A DNA stretch of 64,000 nucleotides. Origin: CAKZQX01 sp034437035. Lineage in GTDB: Bacteria; Chloroflexota; Chloroflexia; Chloroflexales; Chloroflexaceae. The position numbers and the translations under genes are program-made. Shown here piece by piece: positions 16,780 to 25,051 of the stretch. The stretch is taken from contig DAOTUI010000171.1 of NCBI GenBank assembly GCA_034437035.1, positions 1-64,000 of the forward strand, given 5' to 3'. The notes below the pieces were generated by a model. That model saw only the letters and a program-made list of their open reading frames with translations. It did no database searches and was not told the DNA's origin. Each line of letters opens with the position of its first letter. The first letter of the stretch is position 1.

Positions 16780-17499
16780 ATGGAAGATGAACGACAAACC
16801 TTGCAAGAAGGCGACCTCCTGGCTTATGTAGAAGGGGTAGCGCCTGCTGGTGTTGCTCGCCTGATAGAGCAGTCGCCGGAACTGCTGGCAGAGGCTGCCG
16901 GCTTCCAGGCTATGGATACCTTGCTCTCTACTGCGCTCGACCCCGTAGACGCGCTCACAATTGATGACCTGTTGCTCTACCAGGCGGGCCTGTTAAACCC
17001 TGAAGAAAAACAACAGATTGAGCAGCGGCTTGCAGTCCACCCTGAAATGCAGGATATGCTGAATGCGCTGGCCCTGCCGCCTGAAGATCCAACTCCTTCG
17101 GCAGGCTCCGCTTTACGTGAGCGCCTGCGTCAGGCCGGCCGGCAGATTTTTGCAGCCCTACGCCTGCCGGCTCCACAGCAGCCCGCACTAGCCATGCGCG
17201 GCGGTGAACAGCGTAACTATGTCTATCAGGCCGGGGGCTATCAGATTATCCTGGCGCTTACACCGCCTGTGCTTCATGAAAACATCCGGCAACTCGAAGG
17301 CCGGATTACCGCGGAAGATGAGCAGCAGATACCGGCAAACGCAGCAGTGCATATGTTGCGCGACGGTACGCCGGTTGCCGGCGATGCAGTCGATGAATTT
17401 GGCTTTTTTGCTTTCGACCGGCTTGGCCCCGGCAGCTACACCATCCAGATTGATCTGGCAGCTACGAGCATTGTGATTGATCATGTGCCGGTCGAATGA
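16780..17499 (+). CDS. Putative cytoplasmic anti-sigma with a C-terminal beta domain
   Basis: 239 residues, no signal peptide and no membrane helix. The N-terminus contains two tandem segments (about 8-45, DLLAYVEGVAPAGVARLIEQ, and 60-95, DLLLYQAGLLNPEEKQQIEQ) that copy the pattern 'D-L-L-x-Y-x-x-G-L-x-x-x-E-x-x-x-I-E' of ZAS-type anti-sigma domains, but without the zinc cysteines. After a basic linker (110-135), residues about 140-239 form a beta-sandwich-like domain (IPANAAVHMLRDGTPVAGDA, then FGFFAFDRLGPGSYTIQI) of the carboxypeptidase-regulatory/SpaA type. The family is not named with certainty; the anti-sigma role is inferred from pattern and position between the sigma and CHAT genes. 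The CHAT gene begins 17 nt before its stop, implying translational coupling. Confidence 0.55.
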   Translation: MEDERQTLQEGDLLAYVEGVAPAGVARLIEQSPELLAEAAGFQAMDTLLSTALDPVDALTIDDLLLYQAGLLNPEEKQQIEQRLAVHPEMQDMLNALALPPEDPTPSAGSALRERLRQAGRQIFAALRLPAPQQPALAMRGGEQRNYVYQAGGYQIILALTPPVLHENIRQLEGRITAEDEQQIPANAAVHMLRDGTPVAGDAVDEFGFFAFDRLGPGSYTIQIDLAATSIVIDHVPVE

Positions 17500-20356
17500 A
17501 GCCAATGAACCTGATGACATTGCCGCGCTGCTGCTTGCCCGCGCAGACCGGCCGGAGAGTGTGCGCCCGATTGTCTTGCAGTACATCGCGTTAGCCCTGG
17601 ATATTATTACGGCGCTCAAGCAGCGCGTTGATGCCGAAAAGTTGCGCAACCCTCACCGCGCGTTGCAGATAGCCGAAGTGGCCCGGATTGTTGCCCACCA
17701 GAGCACCACCCCACCGGCGCATGCGCTGGCACAATGGGCACGTGGAAACGCGTTCTACCACCTCTCGCGCTACCAGGAGGCGCTCGACTGCTACCAGGAA
17801 GCCCAGGCTATCTACACTGCCCAGGGTGAAACGCTCAGTGTGCTGCGATTGCAGATTAATCAGGTGGCAGTGCTTCAGGATATGAGCGCCTTTCAGGCGG
17901 CGCTTGACCTGGCCGAGCAGGCCCGCACCACCTGCCGGATGCTCGGCGCGGCGGCCCGGCGTTACCTTGCCGGCCTGGAAATGAATGTCGGCGCAACTTA
18001 CCAGCAGATAGGCGCGCAAGAATCAGCCCTTGCGGCCTATGAACGGGGACGGGCTATCTTCACCGAACTGCACGAACATGTAGAGATCGCCCGCATTGAC
18101 ATCAATCGCGCCAATGTGTTGCAAGAGATGGGGCATTTTGATGCCGCCGAAGCCCTGTTTGCGGCTGCCCGCGCCGTGCTGGCTGCCACCCGTCAGGATC
18201 AGGAAGTGGCGCGGGCTGACCACAACCGGGGCAAACTGGCCTACCGGCGCGGTCACTATCTTGCTGCGCTCCGCTTCCTCGAAGCAGCCCACCGCGGATT
18301 TGCTGCCATTCCCAACCCCTTTGAGATGGCAACGGTCAATCTGTACCGCTCGCTCATCTACCGCGACCTGAATCTGATCCAGGAAACGATTACGCTGGCT
18401 GCTGACGCCGAACAGACCTTTCAGCAGGAGAACTCGCACTGGCTGCGCGCTGTGGCACTGACAAACCAGGGTATTGGCTACCAGCGGCTTGGCGCATATA
18501 CTCAGGCCGGCACCCTGTTGCAGCAGGCGCGGCGTATGTATCAACGTCAGGGCGCGCATATGCGCGTGCTGCTGCTTGATGTAGAACGCGCCGTTCTCGC
18601 CTGGGAAGAAGGAGCCACTGACCGGTCGCGGCGGATAGCGCGCCGCCTCGCACGCCTGATTGATGCCCACACCTGGCCCGCCCTGGCAGTGCGGGTACAT
18701 ATCCTGCTGGCGCGCTGTGCCCTGGCACAGGTTCACCCCGATCTGGCCGTCGCGCAGCGTGAAGCCGCCGCTGCGCGCGAGATTGCCGAGCACTACGCAT
18801 TGCCCGACCGCGTAGCTACACACCAACTCGCCGGACAGGTATTGGAGCAGACAGGCGACATATCCGGCGCATGGCAGCAGTATCAAACCGCGCTGCAAAC
18901 GCTGGAAGAATTGCGGGCCACGCTGCCGCTTGATGAGTTTCAGCTTGGCTTTCTCGATGACAAACAGACGGTTTTTGTAGACGTGGTGCGGCTGGGGAGG
19001 CAGTTCGCCGGCCCGGCCCAGATCTTTGCTATCCTCAATCTGGCCTACACCGCACCGGAAGCATGGCGCGGCTCACCCCCCGGCGATGATGTCGATGATG
19101 GAATCTCAGCGAAACTGCAAGCTCTGCGCGAACAATGGCACTGGTATCAGCATATGATCGAAACACCTGCCGACCTGCACAACTATGAACCCAGCCGGCC
19201 CGATCCCACCGCCGATGCAACACTGCGCCGGCAGTTGCGTGAACTTGAAACGCAAATGGCTGACTTGCTGCATCGCCGGCGTGTACGCACCACTACTCCA
19301 GGCGATCCGCCAGGTGCAACCTGGTCACCAGCGGCAGCCAATGAACTGCCGGCTGCAATCCAGCAGCGTCTTAAAGCCGATGAACTGCTGCTGATCTACT
19401 ATATAATGGGCGACACGTTTGTGGCTGCCCTGGTCACACCCGCCGGCCTGCATCTGGCCGACAATCTTGCACCAGTGCCTGCCTTGCAGCGTGTGCTGCG
19501 TTCGTGGCGTTTCTACATCGAGCATGGCTATGGGCAGCAGGCCGGCGCGCAGACAGCGCGTGCATATATGGCGCGTCTGTACAGCGCGCTGGTAGCACCA
19601 CTCGAGCCCTATCTGGCCGACCAGAAGCATATCTGGTTAGTGGTGCCGCCGGGTTGGCACGATCTGCCCTTCGCGGCACTGTATGACGGTCAGCAATACC
19701 TGATCGAGCGCTTCCGGTTTACTTATCTTTCGGCCCCCGATGTGCTCCTCCGACCCTCCGCGCCGGTACCGGGCGACGAGATCCCACACGCGCTGGTCGT
19801 CGGCTATTCCGAGCAGGCGCGGTTACCTCACGTGGTGACCGAAGCACAACAGGTTACCGCGACACTGACGCCCAGCATGCAGACAACCTGCCTGCTGGAA
19901 GAAGCCGCCACCCGCGATGCTTTCTGTGCTGCGCTCGGGCACAGTCACCTGCTGCACCTTGCCACGCATGCCACGTTCCGACCTGACAACCCGATTTTCT
20001 CGTGGATACGCCTGGCCGATGCCCGCCTGACGGTGGCCGACCTGTATGAGATCACCCTGCCCTGCCGCCCGCTGGTGGTGCTGAGTGCTTGCGAAACAGG
20101 GCGTGGTCAACCGCGCGGTGGCGGTCTGCTCGGTATGGGGCGCGGCTTTCTAAGAGCAGGTGCGGCGGGCATTGTGGTGAGCCTGTGGAAGATTGAAGAC
20201 CGGGCTGCGGCGCAGGTCATGACCGATCTCTATACGGCGCTACAAACTGCCACTGTCTCCGATCCGGCCGCTGCACTCTGTCAGGCTCAGCGACTTGCCT
20301 GTTCGCGCGGCGAGCATCCGCATGGCTGGGCCAGTTTTATCTTTATTCACGGGTAG
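17483..20356 (+). CDS. TPR-CHAT caspase-like protease
   Basis: 957 residues. The first ~560 residues are tetratricopeptide repeats (for example FYHLSRYQEALDCYQEAQ and QIGAQESALAAYERGRAIF), a helical linker follows, and residues about 690-957 form a CHAT (caspase HetF-associated with TPR) domain. The cysteine-protease dyad is intact: H829 in LLHLATHATF and C870 in VLSACETGRG, followed by GGGLLGMGRGFLRAG and the WKIED block. CHAT proteases are activated by their TPR regions upon sensing a partner. The gene overlaps the preceding putative anti-sigma gene by 17 nt and has no own ribosome site, so both products are probably made in fixed ratio. The nearest functional parallel is TPR-CHAT (Csx29) of type III-E CRISPR systems, which cleaves a sigma-binding protein; no CRISPR is present here. 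Confidence 0.9.
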   Translation: MCRSNEANEPDDIAALLLARADRPESVRPIVLQYIALALDIITALKQRVDAEKLRNPHRALQIAEVARIVAHQSTTPPAHALAQWARGNAFYHLSRYQEALDCYQEAQAIYTAQGETLSVLRLQINQVAVLQDMSAFQAALDLAEQARTTCRMLGAAARRYLAGLEMNVGATYQQIGAQESALAAYERGRAIFTELHEHVEIARIDINRANVLQEMGHFDAAEALFAAARAVLAATRQDQEVARADHNRGKLAYRRGHYLAALRFLEAAHRGFAAIPNPFEMATVNLYRSLIYRDLNLIQETITLAADAEQTFQQENSHWLRAVALTNQGIGYQRLGAYTQAGTLLQQARRMYQRQGAHMRVLLLDVERAVLAWEEGATDRSRRIARRLARLIDAHTWPALAVRVHILLARCALAQVHPDLAVAQREAAAAREIAEHYALPDRVATHQLAGQVLEQTGDISGAWQQYQTALQTLEELRATLPLDEFQLGFLDDKQTVFVDVVRLGRQFAGPAQIFAILNLAYTAPEAWRGSPPGDDVDDGISAKLQALREQWHWYQHMIETPADLHNYEPSRPDPTADATLRRQLRELETQMADLLHRRRVRTTTPGDPPGATWSPAAANELPAAIQQRLKADELLLIYYIMGDTFVAALVTPAGLHLADNLAPVPALQRVLRSWRFYIEHGYGQQAGAQTARAYMARLYSALVAPLEPYLADQKHIWLVVPPGWHDLPFAALYDGQQYLIERFRFTYLSAPDVLLRPSAPVPGDEIPHALVVGYSEQARLPHVVTEAQQVTATLTPSMQTTCLLEEAATRDAFCAALGHSHLLHLATHATFRPDNPIFSWIRLADARLTVADLYEITLPCRPLVVLSACETGRGQPRGGGLLGMGRGFLRAGAAGIVVSLWKIEDRAAAQVMTDLYTALQTATVSDPAAALCQAQRLACSRGEHPHGWASFIFIHG

Positions 20357-20434
20357 TGGAGATAACACGCCAGAACCAGCGTTGAATAGCATGCCGACAC
20401 CTACACCTTGATAGTATGAAAGGAACATTACGGT

Positions 20435-21793
20435 ATGGTTTCTCTATTGGTTCGCGTCTGCCTGCTGATAGGCTGCCTGGTGCTGCCGGCAGGGTCTATC
20501 TCCGCGCCCATAACCAGCCCTGCCTACGCCTCGCCGGAACCGGCAGGCCGCAATTGTGGGAGCACAACGCTGCTGGCTCACTCAGCCGGTCCGGCCGGCA
20601 AAAGCCCGTTCATTCAGAATGAAACACGCTGGGACGACAGCCGGAATATAGCGATTGGTACACCCACCGCCCCGCAGCGCACACCGGCAGTAGCCGTGGC
20701 CCCGGATGGTACGCTGCATATGCTGTTTACCGATGAGCGCAACGGCAATGATGACATCTACGCGGCGCGTTCCAGCGATGACGATCAGACCTGGAGCGCG
20801 GGTATGAACGTCAGCGATGATGTGACCGGCAGCCGGCAGACCAATCCGGCCGGCTGGATTGCTCCCGATAACACCGTTCACGTCGTCTGGAATGATAACC
20901 GAGGCGGCTTGAACGACATTTACACGGCGCGTTCCAGCGATGGCGGTCAGACCTGGAGCGCGAATATACGGGTCAACCTTGACACAGGAACCGCTTTGAA
21001 ATCAGCACCGCTACTGACCGGCACCAGCGATGCTCTGCTGGCAGGCTGGGTGCAGAAATCCGACCCTGACGCAAGACGTGGCGACCTGGTTGCAGTACGC
21101 TCCACTGATGGCGGCCAGACATGGATACGTGTTAACCGGATCAACATCCTGGCAAACGCGGTGTTGGATGGCGGCTTCAGCCTGATAGCCGACCCGGCCA
21201 CTGGTCGCCTGTATGCTGCCTGGATTGGCATTCCAGCGGGTAGTGCGGAGGCTATACAGGTTTTAATGTCCGCGAGTGATGATGACGGCCAGACCTGGAG
21301 CGACCCGATGCAGGTCAACGACCCGGCTGAAGACGCTGCTAAAGCTGCGCCCGCGCTGGCTGTCGATACGGCCAACAACCTGCTGCTGGTTGCCTGGGAA
21401 GATTACCGCGAGTTCGCGCCCGTGGTACGCCTGGTCAGTTCAAGCGACGGCCAGACCTGGAGCAGCAGCATTCAGGTGAGTGCGGACGATGGCGCGGCTT
21501 ACACGCCCCGGCTCGTCATAGACAGCCGGGGTACCGGTCACTGTATCTTTTGCCAGGAAAACACGACCGGCGGCCACATCTATGCTGCCGAGATAGACCG
21601 CAGCAACCGCGTTATGCGCGAACAGATCAGCGCTGATCCGATTGGAGCCGGCGACTCTCTGCCGGCTCTGACTATCAATGACAAAAATACGCTCTATGCC
21701 TTCTGGACCAACAGCACGGTGAACGGCGAAGGTATTTTCACCGCCCGCCGTTCGGATATCTCACAGGTGTTCCTCCCACTCATTCAGCAGTAG
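20435..21793 (+). CDS. Exported sialidase-fold (Asp-box) protein
   Basis: 452 residues. A signal peptide is clear (VSLLVRVCLLIGCLVLPAG, cleavage likely after ...AYA). The body consists of beta-propeller-like repeats with Asp boxes (S-S-D-G-G-Q-T-W and variants) near residues 110, 170, 220, 285 and 340, as in BNR/sialidase propellers. No catalytic arginine triad or tyrosine is evident, so an enzyme is not claimed; many such proteins only bind glycans or act as scaffolds. It ends in SQVFLPLIQQ, one of four similar tails on exported proteins in this window. It is 79 bp downstream of the CHAT gene, has AAGGAA as ribosome site and is followed by a good terminator at 21809. Confidence 0.75.
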   Translation: MVSLLVRVCLLIGCLVLPAGSISAPITSPAYASPEPAGRNCGSTTLLAHSAGPAGKSPFIQNETRWDDSRNIAIGTPTAPQRTPAVAVAPDGTLHMLFTDERNGNDDIYAARSSDDDQTWSAGMNVSDDVTGSRQTNPAGWIAPDNTVHVVWNDNRGGLNDIYTARSSDGGQTWSANIRVNLDTGTALKSAPLLTGTSDALLAGWVQKSDPDARRGDLVAVRSTDGGQTWIRVNRINILANAVLDGGFSLIADPATGRLYAAWIGIPAGSAEAIQVLMSASDDDGQTWSDPMQVNDPAEDAAKAAPALAVDTANNLLLVAWEDYREFAPVVRLVSSSDGQTWSSSIQVSADDGAAYTPRLVIDSRGTGHCIFCQENTTGGHIYAAEIDRSNRVMREQISADPIGAGDSLPALTINDKNTLYAFWTNSTVNGEGIFTARRSDISQVFLPLIQQ

Positions 21794-21808
21794 CACCAGG
21801 CCGGCCCG

Positions 21809-21850
21809 GCAGCCGGGGAGAGGCACAACACCTCTGCCCGGCTGCTTTTT
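21809..21850 (+). terminator. Intrinsic terminator after the Asp-box gene
   Basis: GCAGCCGGGgAGAGG pairs with CCTCTgCCCGGCTGC over a short loop and is followed by TTTTT. It likely ends the transcript of the CHAT cluster. Confidence 0.88.
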
Positions 21851-21972
21851 GATGCGGACTGAACTCATCCGGCACCTCGTGGCGGCAGTCGCAGCGGAGC
21901 GGCGTTGAGTGAGTGACCGCGCAAAACAGAGCCGGTTACGGTTATCAACATCATCACTGTGGAGGGAATCCT

Positions 21973-24192
21973 ATGAATACGCCTATCCGACACCCGCATA
22001 CCCTGGCCCCCTGGGCCGCGCTGGTACTCATTGTAGCGCTGCTGCTGCCGCTGATGCAGGCCCCACCCATCTATGCCCAGGAAGAGAAATCAAACCCGAC
22101 CCCGACTGGCTGGTGGTGGCTGGTCAATGTCACCCCTGATCAGGTGGGCGACAAGATCGACGATGGATACCGGGTCTTTGATCTGGATGTGGTTCAGGCT
22201 TCGCCGCTACGCTTCAATGCGGTGCTGATCCGCAACCAGGGCATTCACCAGAAAGGCTGGTGGTGGTATTACGGCATTGACACTGATGTTATCTCCAACA
22301 AGCTCGACCAGCACCAGGCGCGCCTTATCGATATCGAGAGCTACTGGGTGAACGGCGACCAGCGCTTTGCTGTGGTGATGGTACCGAACACCGGTAGCGA
22401 CGGCAAAACCTGGTGGTGGTATTACAATGTGTCGGCCGGCTTTGTTGCCGATAAACTCAGCGAGAATCAGGCGCGGCTGATCGATATTGAAACTGAGGTC
22501 ATCAACGACCAGCGCCGCTACAGCGTGATAATGATTCGCAACCAGGGTAGTGATAATAAAGCCTGGTGGTGGTATTACAACGTCACGCCGCAGTATATCT
22601 CGAACCGGCTCAACGACAATCAAGCACGGCTTGTTGATATCGAGCGGCACAGCAATGGTCACTTCACGGTCATTATGGAAAAAACTCAGGGTGAGTACTG
22701 GTGGTGGTACTACGGCATCAGCAGCCCGAGCCAGTTGTCTGAGTATATCGACCAGAACGGCGCGCGTATTATCGACCTGGAGCGTTACCGTGACAGCAAC
22801 AACAACATACGCTACGCCGCGCTAATGCTCAACAACTCCAATGAAATCACCACCCGTGTAGGCCACCAGTTGCGCACCGGCACCGATGGCCGGGTGGGAC
22901 TCTATCTCAAGCGGGTGAATGGGCCCGTGCTGGCTGCCTTGCAGCATCGCTTCGTCTTCGAGCCTGCCAGCACCATCAAGGTAGTGCCGCACCTCTATGC
23001 CATGCGTGAAGTCCAGAGCGGCGATGCCGGCCTGACCGACCAGTTGCCGCGTTACACGGATGCAGCCACGAGCTGTCCTACCACTGCCCAGTCAGGGACT
23101 GAGTCACTCGACACCGTGCTCAGCGCCATGATGAAAAGTTCCGACAATGCGCGCACGCGCGCCACAATCGATACCTATGGTCAGTCAAACATCAATGCAA
23201 TGGCTCAATCGACTGTGGGGATGGCGGACACAAGCATTAACCATGTGATTGGCTGTGGTGGCCCCACCCCAAACGAGCTAACGCTGCACGATGCCGGACT
23301 GCTTTACGAAGGCGTGGCGAATGGCAGTCTCCTGAATGCCGGCCACCGCGAAACCTTTTATTCACTTATGGGCGGCCAGAACTGGGGGCCTGTGACCCAG
23401 ATGGTTGAAGAAGAAGCGCCTGCCGGCCTGAGCGAGGAGCAACGGCAGCAGTTCCGTAGCCAGGTGCGTACCTTCCTGAAATCGGGAAGTTACGGTGTGA
23501 GCGGGTTGACCTACCGCTCAAGTGCGGGCTGGGCGCAGATACCCTTCTGTACCAACGGGGTCATTCAGCCGCGCCAGTATGTGTTTGGCATCTTCATTCA
23601 CGGGGCCGGCGATGCCCAGGCAGCCGGCGATACATGGGTCGGCACGCGGGCCGAACCCCTGCGCGAACAGATCCGCGCGGGTCTGAAAAACTGGGATGAC
23701 TGCTCCAGCCAGAGCTATATCTGGGCAGGCTCAACCGAACCATACGTTAGCAACGCCAGGCTCGGCGTGGAGTTCCGCGCAACCTCGCCACGCCTGATCC
23801 CCGATGACGGGCTGGTTATCGAACTTCAGGAAGTCCCGCGCCTGCCCATCCCTGATCCGGGGCCGCTGAAGCTTGTGGACACACGGCTCTTTGACCTGAC
23901 GCTGTTTGATGCGGCAAGCGGCAATGAACTGGCTGAACTGCCCACCAGCTATGAGCTGCGGCTTCAGTACAGCGATGAGCAGATCGCCGCCGCCGGCATT
24001 ACCGACGAAACGACGCTCCGCCTGTTTTACCTGGACAGTCAGCAATGGATGCCGGCAGGCGTAGACCGGGTGGACACTGAGCGGAACGAAATTATCAGTA
24101 CGGTAAATCACGCCGGCGTCTTTGCACTGGGCGCAGGCAGTAGCAATGCCACTGAAAATCATACATTGTTCTTGCCAATGATTAACCGCTAG
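21973..24192 (+). CDS. Exported beta-lactamase-fold hydrolase with WWWYY repeats
   Basis: 739 residues, with a signal peptide (ALVLIVALLLPLMQA, cut after IYA). Residues about 40-290 hold five tandem ~48-residue repeats built on 'ARLIDIE...RYAVVM...N-x-G...WWWYYN'. This is the bacterial tandem repeat domain seen N-terminal to the beta-lactamase domain of polyglycine hydrolases. The C-terminal part has the serine beta-lactamase/PBP motifs: S333-x-x-K336 (ASTIK), S390-D391-N392 and K503-S504-G505. A further beta domain (about 590-720) ends in HTLFLPMINR, the tail shared with other exported proteins here. A peptidase acting on glycine-rich or cell-wall peptides is the best guess. The start at 21973 has GGAGG upstream; it lies after a terminator, so it is a separate unit. 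Confidence 0.82.
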   Translation: MNTPIRHPHTLAPWAALVLIVALLLPLMQAPPIYAQEEKSNPTPTGWWWLVNVTPDQVGDKIDDGYRVFDLDVVQASPLRFNAVLIRNQGIHQKGWWWYYGIDTDVISNKLDQHQARLIDIESYWVNGDQRFAVVMVPNTGSDGKTWWWYYNVSAGFVADKLSENQARLIDIETEVINDQRRYSVIMIRNQGSDNKAWWWYYNVTPQYISNRLNDNQARLVDIERHSNGHFTVIMEKTQGEYWWWYYGISSPSQLSEYIDQNGARIIDLERYRDSNNNIRYAALMLNNSNEITTRVGHQLRTGTDGRVGLYLKRVNGPVLAALQHRFVFEPASTIKVVPHLYAMREVQSGDAGLTDQLPRYTDAATSCPTTAQSGTESLDTVLSAMMKSSDNARTRATIDTYGQSNINAMAQSTVGMADTSINHVIGCGGPTPNELTLHDAGLLYEGVANGSLLNAGHRETFYSLMGGQNWGPVTQMVEEEAPAGLSEEQRQQFRSQVRTFLKSGSYGVSGLTYRSSAGWAQIPFCTNGVIQPRQYVFGIFIHGAGDAQAAGDTWVGTRAEPLREQIRAGLKNWDDCSSQSYIWAGSTEPYVSNARLGVEFRATSPRLIPDDGLVIELQEVPRLPIPDPGPLKLVDTRLFDLTLFDAASGNELAELPTSYELRLQYSDEQIAAAGITDETTLRLFYLDSQQWMPAGVDRVDTERNEIISTVNHAGVFALGAGSSNATENHTLFLPMINR

Positions 24193-24204
24193 TCAGTTCT
24201 CAGG

Positions 24205-24242
24205 GCGGGGAGAAACATCCATGGATGGATGTTTCTCCCCGC
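24205..24242. terminator. Perfect hairpin after the WWWYY hydrolase gene
   Basis: GCGGGGAGAAACATCC (24205-24220) pairs perfectly with GGATGTTTCTCCCCGC (24227-24242). No T-run follows, but the position right after the stop codon suggests a terminator. Confidence 0.6.
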
Positions 24243-24387
24243 TCACCAGATACGCGTGCATTACCAGCGAGTATCTATACGCTTTATTTGTCACGCTCCG
24301 GTTATGCCCCACCAACGCATCCTCTGTGCCACATCAAGTAGGTAAGTAGGTAAGTTTGTTACGCTGGGAGGTCAAACAGCCTGGCAG

Positions 24388-24835
24388 TTACCCGCAGATG
24401 AATCCGGGACAGGATAGACACAGGTAAGCGCGGACATCGGTTGTAGCCCCGATGTGCCGGATGCGCGCCGGCAGGTACAGCAGCAACATCGCCCCCAGCA
24501 GCAGCGTCCCGCCGAGCAGTCCCAGCCGTTCGTCAAAGAGCCACCAGGCCGGCAGCGCCGAGGTCAGCGGCGCCGGCAGGGGGGTGCTGCCGGCAGCCGT
24601 TGCCGTGGTGTGGCGCATCCCGGTGAAGAAGAGCAGGTAGCCCAGGGCGGTCGGGATCAACCCCAGGTGCAGTAACCAGGCCCAGCCACTGACCGGGTAG
24701 CTCATCACCAGTCCGGCAAGCAGTGCGCAGGGTAGCAACAGTAGCGCGCCAACCCCGAAACCCAGCGTGATTGACTGCAGCGGGTGGTAGCGTCCCGCCA
24801 GGGCCCGGCTGCAGAAGACAATGGTAGTGGGTCTT
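24388..24835 (-). pseudogene. 3' half of an EamA/DMT-family transporter gene
   Basis: The minus strand encodes the second EamA domain only: segments SRALAGRYHPLQSITLGFG and LHLGLIPTALGYLLFFTGMR, with the usual ending LLLYLPARIRH, then some run-on residues. The frame is open back to about 24835, where the first domain should begin, but the sequence changes into the upstream region of the histidine kinase gene. A 10-helix DMT exporter is normally ~300 residues; about 150 remain. The remaining parts of 24243-24387 and 24836-25051 show only a short GTAGGTAA repeat (24340) and a TATAAT at about 24892. Confidence 0.75.
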
Positions 24836-25051
24836 TCCCTCCGGAAGTCAGATCGATTGGTTATGGGATGGTGGTTTTGTGAGCGAAGTTACGGTATAAT
24901 GATTAACATTGTACCCATATGAACAACTTTCTCCTTTGTATCATCAGTTCACCTATTCGGATCAATGACCATATAAGCAGGATAGAACCACAACCACCCA
25001 CTTCTACCCGTATAACTTGCCGGATTCTGTTTCGAGTAGTCGGAGTCTTTT

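Noticed and set aside
15972..20356. The CHAT cluster as part of a type III-E CRISPR system
   Set aside because: No gRAMP/Cas7-11, cas1/cas2 or repeat array exists within several kb; only the sigma and TPR-CHAT logic is shared.
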